Notes: generated by a model from the sequence alone, not told the origin. A stretch of DNA of 64,000 nucleotides from Ambrosia x helenae (GCA_030844895.1 CM061224.1:2567591-2631590), one strand, 5' to 3'; counted from the stretch's first letter, positions 47,301 to 58,589 are shown. Numbers and translations are program-made.

Positions 47301-47497
47301 CGCTGTAGACCGGATTCCACCAGCTTCGACCGGTTCTTTTGCTGGAAGTCCCATAGCTTTGTGTAGGCTTTGAATACTTTAGGGAAGTAGTGGTTTGGTG
47401 CTCGTCCGTACGATGGAACGTCTCGAACCTTCGAGAACTTTCTCTCTGCGGATTCGACTAGTTGTCGGAATTTTTTTGGAACGTCGGGCTCTGCCAT
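41307..47497 (-). CDS. SCAI family protein (DUF3550/UPF0682), 597 aa, 9 exons
   Basis: Exons on the minus strand: 47497-47000, 45076-44870, 44793-44551, 44454-44388, 44303-44124, 44039-43948, 42257-42075, 41996-41860 and 41493-41307 (1794 nt). Landmarks are YFPKVFKAYTKLWDFQQKNR, RWEIGEIASRIGQLYFTQYM, SDLIPFTRRPAFFIIDSDNS, SGSQFTLFLTAPLRACWQ, and VWAQVLSEPLLRR-IILRFIFC. They match the SCAI family (PF12070). Animal SCAI is a nuclear cofactor that restrains MRTF/SRF signalling and aids DNA repair. The plant role is not established. The start is MAEPDVPKK. The preceding in-frame KLLLLLL run comes from an AAT repeat in the leader. Exon 6 joins exon 7 in frame only if a GC donor (AAG/GCAGGT) is used. 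Intron 7 is 78 bases and stop-free. Intron 6 (1.7 kb) contains copia-like debris. Confidence 0.9.
42493..43090 (-). repeat. Copia-like debris inside SCAI intron 6, partly duplicated at 50581
   Basis: On the minus strand a piece reads SLAGLKARLVAKGYAYI, which resembles the copia reverse-transcriptase start (KARLVAKG), next to unrelated sequence. 42493-42947 has a second copy at 50581-50963 with small deletions. The copia assignment rests on one short motif. Confidence 0.4.
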
Positions 47498-47836
47498 TAA
47501 TATTATTAATAATAATAATGATAATAATAATAATAATAGTTTCACCGGAGATGTTAATGGTTACAAGCGTAAGACTAAGACATCGTCAGGGGTGGGTTAG
47601 TTGGGTGTAGGGTGGACTTTTTCTTCTGTGTGTAGACTGGAAGGAGCTGGCGAATCTGTTAGTTTATTCCATATATAAATATAAATATTTTACTTATTTG
47701 ATTAGCTGGGGTTTTACTGCAGTGGACCTTTTATCGGTGGATTTTCTCAGAAACTGGTGGATCCGAGTTACTCTTGGAGTACTCCTTTGTCCAGTGGGTA
47801 CGTCAAGAGTGCTCGGGATTGATTTGTTGGCTGTTC

Positions 47837-47895
<59 letters not shown>

Positions 47896-48830
47896 TAGAG
47901 TCGTAGTTACCTGTGCGTTGTTGCAGGACGTTGTTTGACTTCATACGTATTGAAACAGAAAGACTAATGTTTACTGAATAAATGACTTGTTGCTAAAATA
48001 ACTCGATTTTTGATGGATTAATATGTTCGCGTTGAGAAAACTATAAAAACAAATATGCTATCGGTAATGGTATTAAGACAGTACTAATTCGATTCTCCAC
48101 AATAATGAAAAATATCACAATGCTGGTACCGAAAGTATCGTTTTGGTATGAGTACAAGGTAGTGATGTGGTACCAAATGTTCATCTCTAAAAAGAAAAAG
48201 AAAACAGTACCATGTACTAAATAAAAAAGGGTTTTACAGAAAAAAAGTATTTTTAAAATATTGATGCACGTTAGCAAAATAATGACGGGACACACTGATA
48301 GAGAAGAGCGGTGCAAGTTAGCACATTTGCAATACTAAAGCGGACGGTGCACGTTAGCAGATAAGGGCAGTGTACGTTGCATATAGGGGGTTGCAACTTA
48401 GCATGTGGACACTATTGTCTATTATTGTTTTAATTGTTTTAATATTACATAGAATAGAATAAACTAATGATTAAATAAACATCATATCATTTTCCATATG
48501 TAACTTATAAAAGTAAATTTACAGATGTCCATATGGTGTTTTAAAATGATTTGAATAAAAATAATTAGCGTTTATGTTTGTGATGGTAAAAGTTTTATAT
48601 TATAATGGAAGTCAATGATAAGACAGATTAGGTGAGAATGATAATGGTGTTGAATATTTTTTAGACTAAATGTGAGATTAAGTTGAATGGAGGAAGAAAG
48701 TTAAATAGAACTGTAAATGAAATATTTTAACGTGTGCTATATTTACATAGGAAAAAGACAATGAACTATGATTTGTTGACTTATGTTGTAGTCTAATAAT
48801 TAAAGTCATTCATCCATGTTTTCTCTGTTA
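47498..48830. other. Upstream flank of SCAI and spacer
   Basis: An AAT-type run at 47505-47540 adjoins the SCAI start, and an (AAT)n microsatellite of about 19 units lies at 47838-47896. No gene is supported. Confidence 0.6.
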
Positions 48831-49440
48831 GACCATGTGTAATGGTCCGTTAAATGGGCGTTAAATTCCCATTTTGGCGCCCCATTCACTTGAGCACACC
48901 GTCCCCTCCCTTGTTAAAGGGGCGCTAACCCTTCCCCAGCGAAATATTTCGCGTGGGTGAAATTTTTGATGGGCCAATCAGTTTCTGCCAAGCGTCCAAA
49001 GCAATGAAGGCACCAATCATTTTTTTGTTTTTATTTGTTAAAATTGCCCATTTCACCCACCAAATTTCACGGAGTGGGGGGGGGGGGGAGAGGGGGGTGA
49101 AGCGCCATGTGGCACTTGTGGGACCCATGGGGGGGAGGGTGTGAAGAGAATAATATTATATTGGGTTAAAGTTAAAAAAAAATCGGCCAATAAGTCTTCT
49201 CCACGTGGCTTCCTCCTCCCCCCACGCCGGTGGTTTCTTCCCCGCCCTCTTCCACGCCACCGAGGTGCGGTATTCCCGCCCATGAAACTCCTCCCCGCCC
49301 TCACCTTCCCGCCCACTCCGTCCACTCTTACACCCTTGCCCATTTCAAGCCCCTTTCACCCACCAAAGTAGCCCCACATGCCAAATGTCAAAAAAATGCC
49401 CCTTTCACCCACCAAATTTCACGCACCATTACACATGGTC
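48831..49440. mobile_element. Harbinger-type MITE (610 bp)
   Basis: A perfect 15-base inverted repeat GACCATGTGTAATGG forms both ends, with TTA at 48828-48830 and 49441-49443. Interior blocks are shared with 7403-7988. GC-rich 'cccgccc' segments lie on the right. No transposase. Confidence 0.92.
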
Positions 49441-49860
49441 TTATAAGGATTTAACAAAAGGTGTAAACAATTTACCAAAAAAAAAAAAAAGGTGTAAACA
49501 AATTTGATCTTGAGTAGGAAAGTTTTCGTCCAGTTTGTCTCTGTTACATTACTCACACACTGTGACCTATTTATATTTGTTTGAACGAGTAGAAACATAT
49601 TAAGCTCTTGAACATTTCATTGAAACATTCATACAAGTAAAACTTTCTACAGATGGAATATATGCCATATCAATGGCATTTTGTCATTAAGCAAATGTTT
49701 CCACGTAATTTGATAAAGTATGTTATATTATAATAATATTTGTGAGTGCATTAATTTGGCTGATTTAATATTAATGTTTTTACTTATGTTTAGCCAAATA
49801 GCACATGTTGTATTATGTTAATGCACATAAAATATCATTTTCATTCCCGGACAAAGAAAA
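49441..49860. other. Spacer, no supported gene
   Basis: AT-rich, no recognisable feature. Confidence 0.5.
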
Positions 49861-50390
49861 TTATATCAAGATAACGGGCAGACGGGCAACAAGCTGCGCC
49901 GCCACCCATTTCTGAATAGCAAATCCTAATCTACTAAAAACGTAACCCTGCCCACCTGAAGCCGAGACACTACTATGAATAACCCGCTGGACCCTGGTCA
50001 AGAAATGGGTAGCCTCTGGTGCCAATGAGCCAAAGGTATCAAAAGCCAAGGGTACAAAAACGTGTTGGTTTTAGCATGTTTTTCTACCTTCTTTGCCTCT
50101 GCTTTCCGCACCGCTTGTCCTGCTACGAAGCCACTATTCCTCAACCCAACTAGGGGGGATACACCCGTCAGGTCAACACAAGCATGCTTCCCCCCGGCCC
50201 ACCCAAAGACAAGGAGATCTGCTGGTCGTATGGTGGATCTCCCTTCTGCTGAATCCGAGAAGAAGTTCACAGAGGCCTCCTTTTTTACTGAAATCCAGCC
50301 CGTCTTAAAAAATAATTCGGAGCACCTGGCCGATTGTGTTTTCAAAACGAGATATGTTGATTGATACTTTAAAAGTTGTTTAAAGATGAA
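49861..50390 (-). pseudogene. Retroposon C-terminal fragment, longest copy of the GKHACVDLTG family
   Basis: The minus strand reads EASVNFFSD, STIRPADLLVFGWAGGKHA, CVDLTGVSPLVGLRNSGFVA, then after one frameshift LAFDTFGSLAPEATHFLTRV and FSRLGFAIQKWVAAQLVARL ending in VILI. The spacing E-(x)n-PAD-(x)12-D-L-T is what one expects of a PD-(D/E)XK nuclease core, as in restriction-like endonucleases at the C-terminus of some non-LTR elements. I recall this block from annotated plant RT-like proteins but could not check it. It is truncated at its N-terminal side near 50350. Confidence 0.65.
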
Positions 50391-50472
50391 TCACATTTAT
50401 TGATCTATTTTATCTTTAGAATCATCAGGTAAAAAAAAAAAACAGTTTACATGATCATGAGATAAACCACTC

Positions 50473-51007
50473 AGGGGTGAGCAAATTAACCTCCATATAA
50501 AACCAATAACCAAACCAATAAACCATAATTGAAATAACCAAACCAGTAATCATCTTTATCTAAAAAATACAATGCATATTCAGCGTGTTACACATGTTAT
50601 AACAATTAGGCTTCTGAGTAAAGCTTTAATGGTTTCAAGTTCTGATATGAGGGGTTGTGATTGCATCACTATTCTTTGCTCATCATTTCTGTCTGTCCAA
50701 ACAATACTATTGTCTATTGCTAAGCTAAACAGAATTAATGAAAGGTCATTGCAGCCAAAGATTTGAGCATACTACATTTCATATATGTAGGCATAACCTT
50801 TGGCAACTAATCGGGCTTTTAACACCATGAACAGGATTGAATGTTAAGCCGACAAGTAGGAGATGGCGGTGGCATTAAAAGGACAAAAACAACATAAAAG
50901 AACAGTGACGGTCAAGCACCGTTATGCACGGACGGGCAGGAGGAAGCGACAAACGTGCAGAGACCGAATTTCAATCGGTACGGTACTTACTGAAATGCTC
51001 ATCCCTA
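50473..51007. mobile_element. Putative hAT-like element carrying a copy of SCAI intron sequence
   Basis: CAGGGGTGAGCAAATTAACC at the left and TGCTCATCCCTA at the right look like inverted hAT ends, with CCAATAACC and ACCGAATTTCAATCGGTA motifs just inside. Between them, 50581-50963 matches 42493-42947 in SCAI intron 6. Flanking octamers do not match, so the limits are tentative. Confidence 0.45.
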
Positions 51008-51249
51008 CTTGTTCATGGGATGGTGTTCATGGTGATGGATGCAGACATATGTGCATGTGGGTCGGTCTCTTTTATATTTTGTAGTATTAAATAGATAAAC
51101 ATTTGTATAATCAAGGAAATAAACATAAGCAGTTTTAATAAACAAAATCCAGATGACAGAAAACATAAAACAGATGGGCACCACAACCCCAAAGATCCTG
51201 TGTTCAAATGCCATACCTGAAGGGAACAGAATACTAAAAACTACATATT

Positions 51250-53853
51250 TTATAGACGACTGATAACAGCTTCAACCTCAGCCGGGGTGTACAAGTGATA
51301 AGTAGGAGCCACCTTTGCAATATCCACATTATTAGGAGTTACCTGCGCCCAAAACCAAATCACAATCATCAAACTGTTTGTCATCATAAAGCATGATGAA
51401 AGACGAAATATCTAACTCACCTTTTCTTCCATCACTTGCTTCAAGATGGAAAGAGCAATTGTTTCAGCTTCTTTTAGACTCAAGTCCTAGCCGTCCGTCA
51501 AATGCGATCACAATCAGCAATGAAATTCAAGACAAGAAAATGATTAAATGAATACTAACTAAATCAGACAGACCTTGTTAAATTGCTCCTGCAGAGAGCT
51601 GTCAGCACCTTCAGACCCAGACCCTATAGCTTTTGCATTGCATTGCCAAAATGTGCCTGATGGATCCGTATAGTATCTGCATGTAAACAACAACTCCTCC
51701 TAAGATCTTGTCCAAGGTTTAAAAGTTCGGAAACGTGCCTCGAGGCGAACCGAGGCGTAAGCGCGAGGCAGAATGAAAATATATATATATATAAATGTTA
51801 TATTGTTATATATCTTATAGAAAATGAAATACTAACTAATTTCAGCATCAAATTCATCAAAAACATCAAAAACACACGTTAAAAGGGCATGACATGCTTG
51901 AAATTGAAATAAAAAGTCTAAAACATAAAAAATAAACTTAATAATCCCCTGAGGCGCAGTTTTTATTACTGCCTCAGTCCTGTGAGGCGCATCTACAAAA
52001 TAGCACCCTGAGGCGCAGCCTCAGACTCGTTTTCCTCCCGATTCGCCTTGAGGCGCGCCTCGAGGCGCACGCCTCAGCCGTTTTTTTAAACTATGATCTT
52101 GTCCTATGTTTCTTTCCTTTTTTGTTATTACCAACTGTATAGATATCTAACTAACATGAAGAGAAAAATCTTGATACTTACAGACTAGGACCATTTTCAT
52201 CATGGCCTGCAATAAGAAGAGATACCCCAAAAGGTCGAGACTGCAAAAAAAGTTAAAAGATATTATTAGTTCATCAGACTCACACGACACAGAGGCTGAA
52301 TACCATCTCAATGGATAGTAAAAATGCAGGCACCAACCATGGATTCTTCATCTCCTTCACCAAATCGCAAAGCCAGATCACACAGAGCTTGGGTGGTCGA
52401 CTCAACAGTCATCGGCTCACCATAGGAAAACCTATGATTCTAAAACAAAAGTAATAAACATGAATATTAATTAATGCACAACTTATATATATGCCTGGTA
52501 AACAAAATAGTTAAGGTCACCTGAGTCTCAACCCGTGCATGTTCAACTAGCGTTCTGGCATCTGCAATTAATCCACTCATGGCACAGCCAATGTGTTCAT
52601 CAATTTCCATAATTTTCTCAACACTACTGGGTTCCTGCAGTTAGTTTTGAGTACGAGTGTTGCTTTAATAGCAGTAAACTTAATTATATAGTTAAAGCCA
52701 CCTAATCATTTGTTAAAACTTGTTACTGCAACGTCAAGCCTAGGGGTGCAAACGAGCCGAGCGGCTCGCGAGCTGCTCGAGATCGGCTCGATAAAAAGCT
52801 CGAACGAGCTGAGTCTTATCAAGCTAGATCCCGAGCTCGAGCCTGAAATAAAGCTCATTTGGTTATCGAGCTTGAGCTCTAGCCTCGAATGTAAAGCTCG
52901 GTTGGGCTCGTCGAGCCTTATCGAGCTTTGCTTATTTATGTCAATTAATACTATATATCCCAATTGTATTGCAATCCATGCATTAACTAAATTACTTTGG
53001 GCCTTGGGCTTCTTAATTGTCCAAAATGAGCTCATTAATGGTCCAAAACGAGCTCGAGCCAAGCTTGGGCTCGTTTAAACTCTTGCCACATACATTTTGA
53101 TTAAGCTTTCGAGCCAAGCTCGAGTTCTTAAAAGTTAAATATACTATCGAGCCGAGCTCGAGCCCAAAATACAAGGCTCGAATCGAGCTCGAGCTCGAGC
53201 TTCTGTAAATTTTCATGAGTCTAGCTCGATAATGCAAGGCTCGAGCTCGGCTCGTTTGCACCCCTTCAAGCCAAACAGTTGAAATCATAGTTGTCAAAGC
53301 GCATAGGCGTACTCAAGGCGCATAGGCCGAGCCCGGAGCCTAGGCGCAAGGTGCATAAAAAACGACGGCTTTTTATAATTGAGCGCATAGTATAAAATAC
53401 ATTTGTTAGGGATTCTAGAGATGTTTTAGGCTTGTTTAGGGCTACTTTAGGATGTTTTAGGGTTGTTTAGGACTTGTTCATGACTCATTTAGGATGTTTT
53501 AGAGGTTTATGCAACTTTTAGCCTGAATTTGGCCGGAAATCAGCCCTGATAGTGCGCCTCAGTGCCTAGGCGCGCGCCTCACAGGGCGCAACGCACTTGG
53601 TGCGCCTCGAGCCTAGGCGCGCCTAGGCGCGCTTTTGACAACTATGGTTGAAATCAATATAAAAGACTTATTGTTATACAATTTCTGAAACACCAAAAGC
53701 CTAGGAATGAACCAAATACTTGTGTACTAAACTACTATTGATTTAACCTCCATTTAAGATTACAACTATCATAATAAATACATAATAGGGCTAGCATAAA
53801 CATAACATGGCAGGCAGCCAGGCATATCCTAGTTAATAGTGTTACAAAATTCA

Positions 53854-53933
<80 letters not shown>

Positions 53934-54242
53934 TAAAGCATTAAAAAGCATAGATATAATACCAAGAGTGGGGAGGTAATACGCTTTTCAACAGCAAGAA
54001 CAACGCCTTCCTTGGTCTTGAGCCCAATCGCAGTCGAACCTAACTTAATCGCCTCAATCGCATACTCTACCTGAAACAACCGCCCTTCAGGAGAGAAAGT
54101 GTTCACACCTCTGTCATACTCCGTCCTATATCCATACATACATACACATTTTTTTTCTTATAAACAAACACATTTCATGATTGACGTCAGCAAAATACCC
54201 TAATCATCATCAAAATACAGTTACATACCTCGTTAGAAACAT
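51250..54242 (-). CDS. PAE: 20S proteasome subunit alpha type-5 (237 aa, 8 exons)
   Basis: This is an outer-ring subunit of the 20S core particle, acting in cytosol and nucleus in ubiquitin-dependent proteolysis. Exons on the minus strand: 54242-54229, 54125-53963, 52634-52521, 52439-52338, 52240-52182, 51676-51574, 51486-51421 and 51342-51250 (714 nt). All junctions are GT-AG and in frame. Exon 1 is only 14 bases (MFLT + AG), and joining gives MFLTRTEYDRGVNTFSPEGR, the alpha-subunit signature. Other landmarks are KTKEGVVLAVEKRITSPLL, GCAMSGLIADARTLVEHAR, RPFGVSLLIAGHD, NAKAIGSGSEGA and the end TYHLYTPAEVEAVISRL. The length equals the usual plant alpha-5. A MYGYR start at 54139 is an artefact of reading into intron 1. 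Introns hold three hAT elements and an AAT microsatellite, without damage to coding sequence. A leader intron (donor near 54378) is likely. Confidence 0.96.
51713..52095. mobile_element. hAT MITE in PAE intron 5 (383 bp)
   Basis: Ends CAAGGTTTAAAAG and TTTTTTTAAACTATG. A perfect octamer ATCTTGTC lies at 51705-51712 and 52096-52103. The arms are rich in 'gaggcg'/'cgcctc' modules. Confidence 0.9.
52741..53265. mobile_element. hAT-like element with GAGCTCGAGC interior, PAE intron 2 (525 bp)
   Basis: Ends TAGGGGTGCAAACGAGCC and GGCTCGTTTGCACCCCT are near-perfect inverted repeats. TCAAGCC lies at 52734-52740 and 53266-53272. The interior is dominated by degenerate GAGCTCGAGC motifs on both arms, so frames across it are long but meaningless. 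Confidence 0.88.
53286..53646. mobile_element. hAT MITE in PAE intron 2 (361 bp)
   Basis: Ends CATAGTTGTCAAAGCGC and GCGCTTTTGACAACTATG. A perfect octamer GTTGAAAT lies at 53278-53285 and 53647-53654. It lies 20 bases from the preceding hAT element. 'ttaggatgttttagg' is repeated in its centre. Confidence 0.93.
53857..53932. repeat. (AAT)n microsatellite in PAE intron 2
   Basis: About 25 uninterrupted AAT units, 31 bases from the exon 2 donor side of the intron. Confidence 0.97.
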
Positions 54243-55644
54243 CTTCGCGATTAGACTAGTAGTAAATAGATCTCTCTACAATCAATCACATACATAATTA
54301 AATTTATTATTATTATTATTATTAGCAGATTTTAATTATCAATTAAACACTCAATCAATCAATCAAAAACCTAATTACCTTTCTTCTTCTTTTGCTTCTG
54401 TCTGCCTCTTGGCTGTTGTTCTCCTGTTAACTCTCTTTATTATTCGATGCCCTTCTTGCCAAGCAAGCCATAAACCAACCGGGTCGGGTCGGGTCGGGTC
54501 CATTTTATTAATACTGGGCCTGCCAGAGACCTTTTAAGCCCACATAGAGTCATGGACAATCTCAAATCAAATCACTCTACCACAATTATCTAATAGTATC
54601 GGGTGGCATATAAATGTCTTCACCGTCGTGTCGACGGGTGGGTGAGGGGTTGGGTTTTCTTCGGTTTCGGAAACTGTACGGGCGGGCCTGACTACGCCAG
54701 CCGCACGAGGTACGTATGGGCACTCCATTGGGTTGGTCGTGGGGGTCTATCCATAGTGTGGGGACTCCCCTGGGTAGTCGGGTAGAAATGTTTGTGACAC
54801 GATATATGGTGGATTTTGATCAAGACATTACACGTTTAACATGATTAAGTATAAAATACGTTAGTTAGTGACCCAATGATATTGTGACACGATATAATTA
54901 ACATGATTACATACACAACTTCATAAAGAATAGTCTATAAAATCTTTAAAACAACAATTTATAAACTAGTTGAAAGATGCACGAACATACTTGATATTTT
55001 CTATTACAAATTTACAACACTTTTTATATATTCATTGAAGAGATATGTACAAGGATGTGCGCAAGCGCATACACAATAATTAGGTTGTTCGGTTGATGCC
55101 TATAATCGTCCTTAGTTATCGTGACAGAATAATTAGGTTGTTTGGTTGGTGTAGAAAATCATCCCTAGTTAATAGGTTGTTTGGTTAACATTGATAATCG
55201 TCCTTAGTTAATAGTCCAAAACAAATATTTTCAAGGTCATGTCTATGTGGTGTTCTTGTAGTTAATTCGAATAGGTTGCTTAGCTATATGAGTAGGATCC
55301 CGGGCGGAAGTTACACTTATATTAGTATTGTTATATTATTTTTATCAGCCATTTTTTATAAAAACAACAAAAAGATAAACTTGCAAGTTTCATAATTATA
55401 ACAAACTTCATAATTGTAATTATATATTTATTTGTTTAACTAGTTTAGACGAACAACTACTTAGTGTAAAGCTAACCACATGCTTCTCGTGGATTCGATA
55501 TTCCCTACTTACCCTGGCTACCTAGGTTATTTAGGTTTTGCATGAACCGTGACAATCGGTCATCAGATCCTAAAAGTGTACCTACACAAAAAGGATGTAC
55601 ATAAAATATTCATTGTTCGAACATATATGAAATGTTAAAATAAA
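54243..55644. other. PAE upstream flank and spacer, with tandem repeat
   Basis: Near the gene are an ATT run (54304-54325), a CT-rich leader (54380-54440) and GGGTC repeats (54480-54500). At 55078-55215 about three diverged units of roughly 50-60 bases share 'ggttgtttggttgatg' and 'taatcgtccttagtt'. No gene is supported. Confidence 0.55.
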
Positions 55645-56559
55645 GGGAAAATGGATTTTTAATGCTCCCAACTATCGCATGTGTGCGAATATCACTCCGA
55701 ACTTTCACTTTGGCCAATAGCACTCCCAAATTTCAACCTATTTTCTTCCATCACCCCCAAACTAACGGAGGTCTAACCTGGTTAGTCTTCGTGGCCAAAA
55801 TGTAAACCAAAACTTTGGGACATTTTTGAAATGTGTTATTATTATTATTATTATCCCCCCTCCCTTCTTCCCCTTCTGTCAACAGACTACCACCCCCTAC
55901 TCTTCTCTGTAAACCACCACCACCACACCTTCTACAACCACCACCCACCACCTCATCTCACAACCACCACACCTTCCACCACCGCACCAAACACCACCAC
56001 TGCATCTCCTACCACAGCCACCGCACCGTATCACCCACCACACCAACCTCACCACAACCACCAACAAAACAGCCACCGCACCGCACCACCCACCACCCCA
56101 ACCGCACCACAACCACCAACAAAACCTATCCATCCTTCAATTAATCAATTCAAAATAAACCCTAACATAACACCTTCAAGCTTTCAGTAGGGTTGAAGAT
56201 TATATTAGATCAATTACAAATTAAATTGACCAAAAAGCCCCTTTATTTGAGGCTGTTTTGGATCTTTTGATAAACAGAGCATGGGGGGTGTTGTAAGGTT
56301 AATACACTGATATGTTTTAGTTTAGTAATTGTGGTATTTGACTATGTTTTGAAACAGAGCATTAGAGTGAAAGCTTTGAAACAGAGCATTAGGGTGAAAG
56401 CATTAACACAACAATGTTAGCTAGCTGTTGATGTTTCTTTGAGTCCGGTTTACAGGTATGTTGGATTTGGACGGTGAAGGGTGGTGGTGGTGGTTTAGAG
56501 AGAGAGGGGGTCTGTCACAGAAGAGTGGGGGGGGGGTTGGGATTTATAGAATTTAAAAT

Positions 56560-56604
<45 letters not shown>

Positions 56605-56849
56605 AATAATAATAATAATAATAATAAAGTTTTAAAAATGGCCCTTAAGTTTTGGTTTTTGCATTTTGGCCACATAGAAGTTCTGGTTTTTATATTTTGG
56701 CCACGAAGGCTAACCATGTTAGACTTACGTTAGTTTGGGGGTGATGGAAGAAAATAAGTTGAAAGTTAGGAGTGCTATTGGCCAAAGTGAAAGTTCGGAG
56801 TGATATCTGCCAATAGGCGATAGTTGGGAGTATTAAAATCCATTTTCCC
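55645..56849. mobile_element. Long-TIR MULE-type element with CCACCA-rich core (1205 bp)
   Basis: About 190 bases at each end are inverted (GGGAAAATGGATTTTTAATG... and its complement). A perfect 9-base duplication TAAAATAAA lies at 55636-55644 and 56850-56858. ATT and AAC/AAT microsatellites sit at the inner edge of each arm (55835-55853 and 56562-56627). The core has a C-rich His/Pro/Thr-type stretch (55900-56130) and ordinary sequence that looks like a gene leader. No transposase. It may be a Pack-MULE, but the source of the core is unknown. Confidence 0.85.
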
Positions 56850-56869
56850 TAAAATAAATGCATGAATGA

Positions 56870-58057
56870 TTTTAAAAAAAAATAAAGAACCAAATAAATT
56901 GACAAGTAAAAAAGTGACCTGCTGGCGGCAATTTGTAGAAGACGCGGACAATTTGTTTACGTCATGCTACATGGCGGCAATTTTATGGCAGACATTTAGC
57001 GCGTGGTGCAAAATCCTTCCGATCTTCGCATTCTCTGTAAGGGACCTGTTGTGCGACTACAAGTCTATTGATGCTTCAGAGTACAAAAAGAAGTTGATCC
57101 GAATGATAATATTAGCAGGGAGTTGGACATTATGGAAGGCGCGACTTAGGGGTGAGCATACGAAAACCGATAACCGAAAAAACCCGAAACCGAACCAATA
57201 ACCGAACCGAAAATAACCGAAACCGAATTAACCGATCGGTTATGGTTAACATATGGCCAAAACCGAACCATTCGGTTACGGTTTTGGTTTTCCCTTCTTT
57301 CGTAACCGAAATAACCGAAACCGAACCGATAGTTATATACTTAAGTATTTTTCATACATATATCCATGTATTTGGAACATATTTTCATGTATTTCCGTAT
57401 ATTTCTTGTATCTTTCATATACATCTATGAACTTGAAATATATCTTGTATATAACTCATGCATTTTTCATGTATATCCATATAGTTGAAGCATTTTTTTT
57501 ATTTGTTTCCTCGGTATTTCATGCATTTTACTTGCGTTTTCATATATATTTGTATTCTTGAAAAAGATCCAAACACTTTACTAACTATTTTAAGTTTACA
57601 AGTTTGCACAATTTTTATGTTTGGATATTAATCGAAACCGAACCAATAACCGACACGTTGACCGAATTAACCAAACCGACGTAACCGATCGGTTACGGTT
57701 ATGGTTTTTTCTAAAACCGAACTTCGGTTATCGGTTTCAGTTATATGTAAAAACCGAACCGAACCGACATTTGCTCACCCCCTAAGGCGCGTAATGAAGC
57801 GATTTTCAAAGGGAAGAGGGTGAACATTAAAGGACTTATCGAAGACGTTCAAGCCATCACATAATCATGGGTGAAACATAAAATCAAGGATACAACATGG
57901 ACATGGGATAAGTGGGTCGTTTTCGAGGTCCCGATTACGTAATTGATGCATGTTTAGCATAGTTTGGGGTTATTGATGACTGTATCTGGTTTGCTGCGAA
58001 AACCTACCTTATATATATGTTGGGTGAAATAAAGTGAAATTTGCCGATAAAAAAAAG
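56870..58057 (+). pseudogene. LINE 3' end (reverse-transcriptase C-terminal region) split by a hAT element
   Basis: The plus strand reads CWRQFVEDADNLFTSCYMA, AAILWQTFSAWCKILPIF, and SWTLWKAR. After the insertion 57144-57783 it continues in frame NEAIFKGKRVNIKGLIEDVQ, then a stop and KHKIKDTTWTWDKWVVFE. The order matches the tail of plant L1-type LINE ORF2. A short 3' region ends in an A run at about 58050. The RT core is absent, as in 5'-truncated LINE copies. Confidence 0.8.
57144..57783. mobile_element. hAT-like element with CCGAAACCGAA interior, inserted in LINE (640 bp)
   Basis: TAGGGGTGAGCA near the left end and TGCTCACCCCCT at the right are inverted. The octamer AAGGCGCG lies at 57136-57143 and 57784-57791, and removing the insert plus one octamer rejoins the LINE frame (TGG AAG GCG CGT AAT). 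The ends are arrays of ACCGAA/TTCGGT motifs and the middle is AT-rich. Confidence 0.92.
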
Positions 58058-58589
58058 TGTCCAATATATTGTAATGAACACTTTAAAAAAAACGCATTTT
58101 ATGGTCCACAAATTTCTATTGCCATGAAAAAAAGATAATATTTTATTTTATCTATCCTATTATGAAGTGTCGACGGAGGCTTTCCATTGCCCCCCCCCCT
58201 AAATTTTCCTCAAAACGCAACTTTAGTCCCTTAAATAAACTCATATTACACACTTTCTCTCTAATCTATTTTTTTACTCTCTCTCTCTCTCTCTCTCTCT
58301 CTAGATTCAACGGTTAGCGTAGTTGCTGATATAAACTCATATGTCGGTATATTCTGTTCATGGGGTTTCCACCTTTAAATCTTCACGAGAAACAGAGACG
58401 GGTGGTGGTGGCGACGGTCCGGACGAAGAAGATAGACAGGTGGTGATGTTCTTGACCAAGAAACATCCCATTTGAAAGGCGACGTGTTTTTGCATGTGTA
58501 GTGGCGGCTAGATGGTTTTGTTGCGTTGGCGGTGATGTTTTGTGGTGGTATTATATGAGGGTGGTAGCAGTTTAGTAGTGGTTGTGTTA
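58058..58589. other. Spacer with (CT)n
   Basis: A CT microsatellite of about 14 units lies at 58278-58302. The rest has no supported gene. It ends with TTA at 58587-58589. Confidence 0.6.

Noticed and set aside
47497..47545. Hydrophobic MKLLLLLLSLLLLIIL signal peptide for the SCAI protein
   Set aside because: It is a translation of an AAT-type repeat in the leader. The family start MAEPDVPKK follows directly.
54139..54141. MYGYRTEYDRG as PAE start
   Set aside because: The residues before RTEYD are intron. A GT-AG pair links ATGTTTCTAACGAG to GACGGAG and gives the conserved MFLTRTEYDRG.
55831..56190. His/Pro-rich frames
   Set aside because: Low-complexity CCACCA reading inside a MULE-type element, open in several frames.
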